8,288 nt of DNA from CAYNGH01 sp964396845 (GTDB lineage: Bacteria; Vulcanimicrobiota; JAJTBE01; CAYNGH01). The stretch's first letter is position 1. Each line of letters starts with the position of its first letter. Below, in pieces: positions 6,224 through 8,288 of this stretch. The stretch is taken from the NCBI GenBank assembly GCA_964396845.1, contig CAYNGH010000148.1, forward strand, positions 1 through 8,288. The letters run 5' to 3'. The notes beneath the pieces were generated by a model that saw only the letters and a program-made list of their open reading frames with translations, did not search any database and was not told the DNA's origin. The position numbers were made by a program, and so were the translations under genes.

Positions 6224-7450
6224 ATGAACAAGCATACAAAAATCATCCTGTTTCTGACACTGTTGATATTTTCCCTGTGCATTTTTCCCGTCCCGGCGCA
6301 ACAGCTGGAATTTGTTCAGTCCATCCCCCATGAAACAGACCTGGGCAATAAGATTTTCAGGGACACTTTGACTACCTGGCTTGATATGATAAATGGTGCC
6401 AGGGAATCCATAGATATAGAAGTGTTTTATATAAGCACGAAAGATGGAGAACCCTTTGACCAGGTAATCCAAGCCATTAAAACTGCCGGAGAACGGGGAG
6501 TGAAAGTGAGGATAATGGTTGACTCGGAGTTCTTCAAAAAATACCCCGAACCGGCAACATCCCTGGGAAAGCTCCCCAACATAACCATGCGGGTAATAAA
6601 TTACGAGCCGGTGGCCGGCGGTATAATGCACGCCAAGTTTTTCATTGTTGACAGAAAAGAAGTATTTCTGGGAAGCCCCAATTTTGACTGGCGGGCCATG
6701 CATCATATTCATGAGCTGGGAGTTCGCATAAAGTCCCCGGAAACAGCATCAGAGTTTCACCGGATATTTCAGCTGGACTGGGGTATTGCCGAAGATGTCG
6801 AAGGTGAATACCGGGGAATATCCGCCTCCATGGTGGGAAGGATTAACCGCAGAAACCCTGTGAAACTCAATTATCGGGGGGAAGAATGCACCCTTTATCC
6901 GGCATTCTCACCTCCGGGCCTCACCTATGGCGGTCTTGAAAACGAGCTGGAAGAGATTCTGCGCCTTCTGAAGACGGCCCGGAATGAAGTTATGATCCAG
7001 GTGATGTCTTATGCGCCCCAGCCCAGAGATCCGAAACAGGTGCCATGGATGCTTCTGGACGATGTCATTAAAGATACGGCAGACCGGGGAGTGAAGGTGA
7101 GGTTGATTGTATCAAACTGGAGCATCGGCAAGGACAAAATCCCCTATCTGAGAGCCTTGGACAGACATGACAACATACAGGTTAAAATCAGCAGTGTTCC
7201 AAAACATTCCTCAGGACACATCCCCTTTGCCCGGGTGGAACACTGCAAATTCATGATAATTGACAACGAACTTTCTTGGATTGGCACCGGGAACTGGCAA
7301 TACGGCTACTTTTTCACATGTCGGAATGCAGGGGTGGTAATTGCCGGGAAAAAACCAGCAGAAGACTTGAGGGAAAGTTTCGAAAAAAGCTGGAGTGCTC
7401 CCTTTGTCAAGCCTGTTCTTGAAAGCCGGCAGAAAGAAAAAGAAGATTAA
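6224..7450 (+). CDS. Secreted phospholipase D-superfamily protein resembling PLD3/PLD4
   Basis: The 408-residue protein starts with a clear signal peptide (MNKHTK, hydrophobic 7-22, likely cleavage after PVPA near 26). The start at 6224 is chosen because GGAGG lies 5 nt upstream and the signal peptide begins there; an in-frame ATG at 6161 would add 21 unlikely residues. Two HKD active-site motifs are present: HAKFFIVD (His136, Lys138, Asp143) followed by GSPNFDWR, and HCKFMIID (His340, Lys342, Asp347) followed by GTGNWQ. The order of blocks resembles animal PLD3/PLD4 as I recall them: a QSIP-type start, LGSxNxDWR with a nearby ELGV, RGVKVRLIVS, then IPFARVxHxK and GTxNWxxxYF. That group includes lysosomal 5' exonucleases and relatives of poxvirus K4/F13. 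Substrate here could be DNA, RNA or phospholipid and cannot be told from sequence. Both HKD motifs are intact, so it should be active. It is convergent with the kinase gene (10 bp between stops). Confidence 0.9.
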   Translation: MNKHTKIILFLTLLIFSLCIFPVPAQQLEFVQSIPHETDLGNKIFRDTLTTWLDMINGARESIDIEVFYISTKDGEPFDQVIQAIKTAGERGVKVRIMVDSEFFKKYPEPATSLGKLPNITMRVINYEPVAGGIMHAKFFIVDRKEVFLGSPNFDWRAMHHIHELGVRIKSPETASEFHRIFQLDWGIAEDVEGEYRGISASMVGRINRRNPVKLNYRGEECTLYPAFSPPGLTYGGLENELEEILRLLKTARNEVMIQVMSYAPQPRDPKQVPWMLLDDVIKDTADRGVKVRLIVSNWSIGKDKIPYLRALDRHDNIQVKISSVPKHSSGHIPFARVEHCKFMIIDNELSWIGTGNWQYGYFFTCRNAGVVIAGKKPAEDLRESFEKSWSAPFVKPVLESRQKEKED

Positions 7451-7460
7451 GCCGCACTCC

Positions 7461-8288
7461 TCAACGTTTCACATAAACTGATTCATATTTGCCGTCATCC
7501 ATCAGGAAAAGCCCTCCCTGAGTGATGATGGTGTCGATCAGCCGGCGATAATTGCTGATGGATGAGTCGAAGGAAAAATTCCCGGACCGGGTTTTTACCA
7601 GGATTTTTTTGATGTTTTTACTGCCGAATAATGTCCTGTTCCTGATGAGGCGCATTTCCACCACTTCTTCCCAGGGAACGCCGATATTGATAGAACGGGA
7701 CAGATATGAAACTCCCCCGGGGGTTACAGTCACCTGAGAGAATTCATCAATATATACTCGATCCAGCCTTTTCCAGAACTCTGCGCAAAGAACAGGAAAT
7801 GACACAACCCCCGCCAATAGAGCCGGCACAGGGCCAAGGACAGAAACCCCCAGGGTAATAAGCCCGGAAAGCCCCATACTGGCTGGAAAAACCGAAGTAT
7901 ATGACAGAAACTTGGCAGTTCGTCCCATAAAATCACTGCGGGTGCGGTAATTCTCTGCAGTTCTTAGGGGTTCCACCGCAGACAGGGGCCGGGTAGCCTG
8001 GGACAGGCCGGGAAGGGCACGATTTTCGATGGCTTCTCTGACAGAAGAGGCATCCTGATAACGACGATTAGGATCAAGGTCCAGGCATTTCATTACAATG
8101 GAGGATGTCTGAAAAGAAATCCTGGGATTCACATGATAAGGAATATCAAAGTGAAAAGGCTTGTCGGCAGGGTCAATCCCCGTGAGAAGGAAATGCATTG
8201 TGGCTCCCAGGCTGAATATATCGGATCGGCGGTCAGTTTCCCCCCGGCCGTAATGTTCCGGTGATGCAAATCCAGGGGTGCCGATAAT
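7461..8288 (-). CDS. Ser/Thr protein kinase, C-terminal part, with two membrane segments and a PH-like domain (partial)
   Basis: The frame is open to the window edge, so the gene start and N-terminal kinase lobe lie beyond 8288; an internal Met at 8198 is not the start. The visible 275 residues open inside the activation segment: GTPGFASPEHYG (3-14, the APE-motif region), then RSDIFSLGATMHFLLTG (21-37), where Asp23 is the conserved subdomain IX Asp, and DPNRRY (72-77) with the subdomain XI Arg. These mark an intact Hanks-type C-lobe. A linker (about 90-125) leads to two hydrophobic segments at about 130-170. A C-terminal region of about 178-260 (VTVTPGGVSYLSR, IGVPWEEVVEMRL, then alternating strands and a helix) looks like a bacterial PH domain. 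With two membrane passes, kinase and PH-like domain would both face the cytoplasm. Catalytic HRD and DFG motifs are out of view. The nearby PEGA protein is a candidate partner or substrate, by proximity only. Confidence 0.88.
   Translation of the reverse strand: MIGTPGFASPEHYGRGETDRRSDIFSLGATMHFLLTGIDPADKPFHFDIPYHVNPRISFQTSSIVMKCLDLDPNRRYQDASSVREAIENRALPGLSQATRPLSAVEPLRTAENYRTRSDFMGRTAKFLSYTSVFPASMGLSGLITLGVSVLGPVPALLAGVVSFPVLCAEFWKRLDRVYIDEFSQVTVTPGGVSYLSRSINIGVPWEEVVEMRLIRNRTLFGSKNIKKILVKTRSGNFSFDSSISNYRRLIDTIITQGGLFLMDDGKYESVYVKR

Noticed and set aside
6020..6712. Minus-strand open frame of 230 codons overlapping the PLD-like gene
   Set aside because: The opposite strand encodes a clear PLD protein with both HKD motifs, so this is an antisense shadow.

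Overview
The window looks like a piece of chromosome from an uncultured, probably diderm bacterium. The run of exactly ten Ns at 4962-4971 is typical of a draft or metagenome scaffold. Genes are tightly packed, with A/T-rich spacers and good AGGAGG-type ribosome binding sites. The gene set combines bacterial Ser/Thr kinase signalling, a PEGA protein, a prepilin-like anchored protein and exported HAD and PLD enzymes. This suggests a metabolically versatile candidate-phylum lineage, but nothing here fixes the taxon. No mobile element, CRISPR array, tRNA or rRNA was seen.

Layout. Positions 1-481 are an A/T-rich non-coding region with a convincing sigma70-type promoter (TTGACA, 17 nt, TATTAT). 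Positions 482-2759 (+) hold ablA and ablB, a two-gene operon for the compatible solute N-epsilon-acetyl-beta-lysine. Positions 2806-3894 (-) encode an exported HAD acid phosphatase whose C-terminus is a chagasin-type (I42) protease-inhibitor domain. Positions 4078-4602 (+) encode a small membrane-anchored protein with a pseudopilin-like core. Positions 4671-5940 (-) encode a single-pass membrane protein with a tetrapeptide-repeat linker and two C-terminal PEGA-type domains, interrupted on paper by the N run. Positions 6224-7450 (+) encode a secreted phospholipase D-superfamily protein resembling animal PLD3/PLD4. Positions 7461-8288 (-) hold the C-terminal part of a Ser/Thr protein kinase followed by two membrane segments and a PH-like domain; it runs off the right edge.

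How the genes may work together. Only ablA-ablB is a clear operon: AblA converts L-lysine to L-beta-lysine and AblB acetylates it to give an osmolyte. The remaining genes alternate in strand, so each is probably transcribed alone. Their common theme is the envelope: an exported phosphatase-inhibitor fusion, an anchored pilin-like protein, a PEGA protein, a secreted PLD-like nuclease or lipase, and a membrane kinase. PEGA modules often occur with bacterial Ser/Thr kinases, so the PEGA protein and the kinase could be functionally linked; this is inference from proximity. The most unusual items are the HAD-chagasin fusion, the bacterial PLD3/4-like enzyme and the kinase-2TM-PH architecture.
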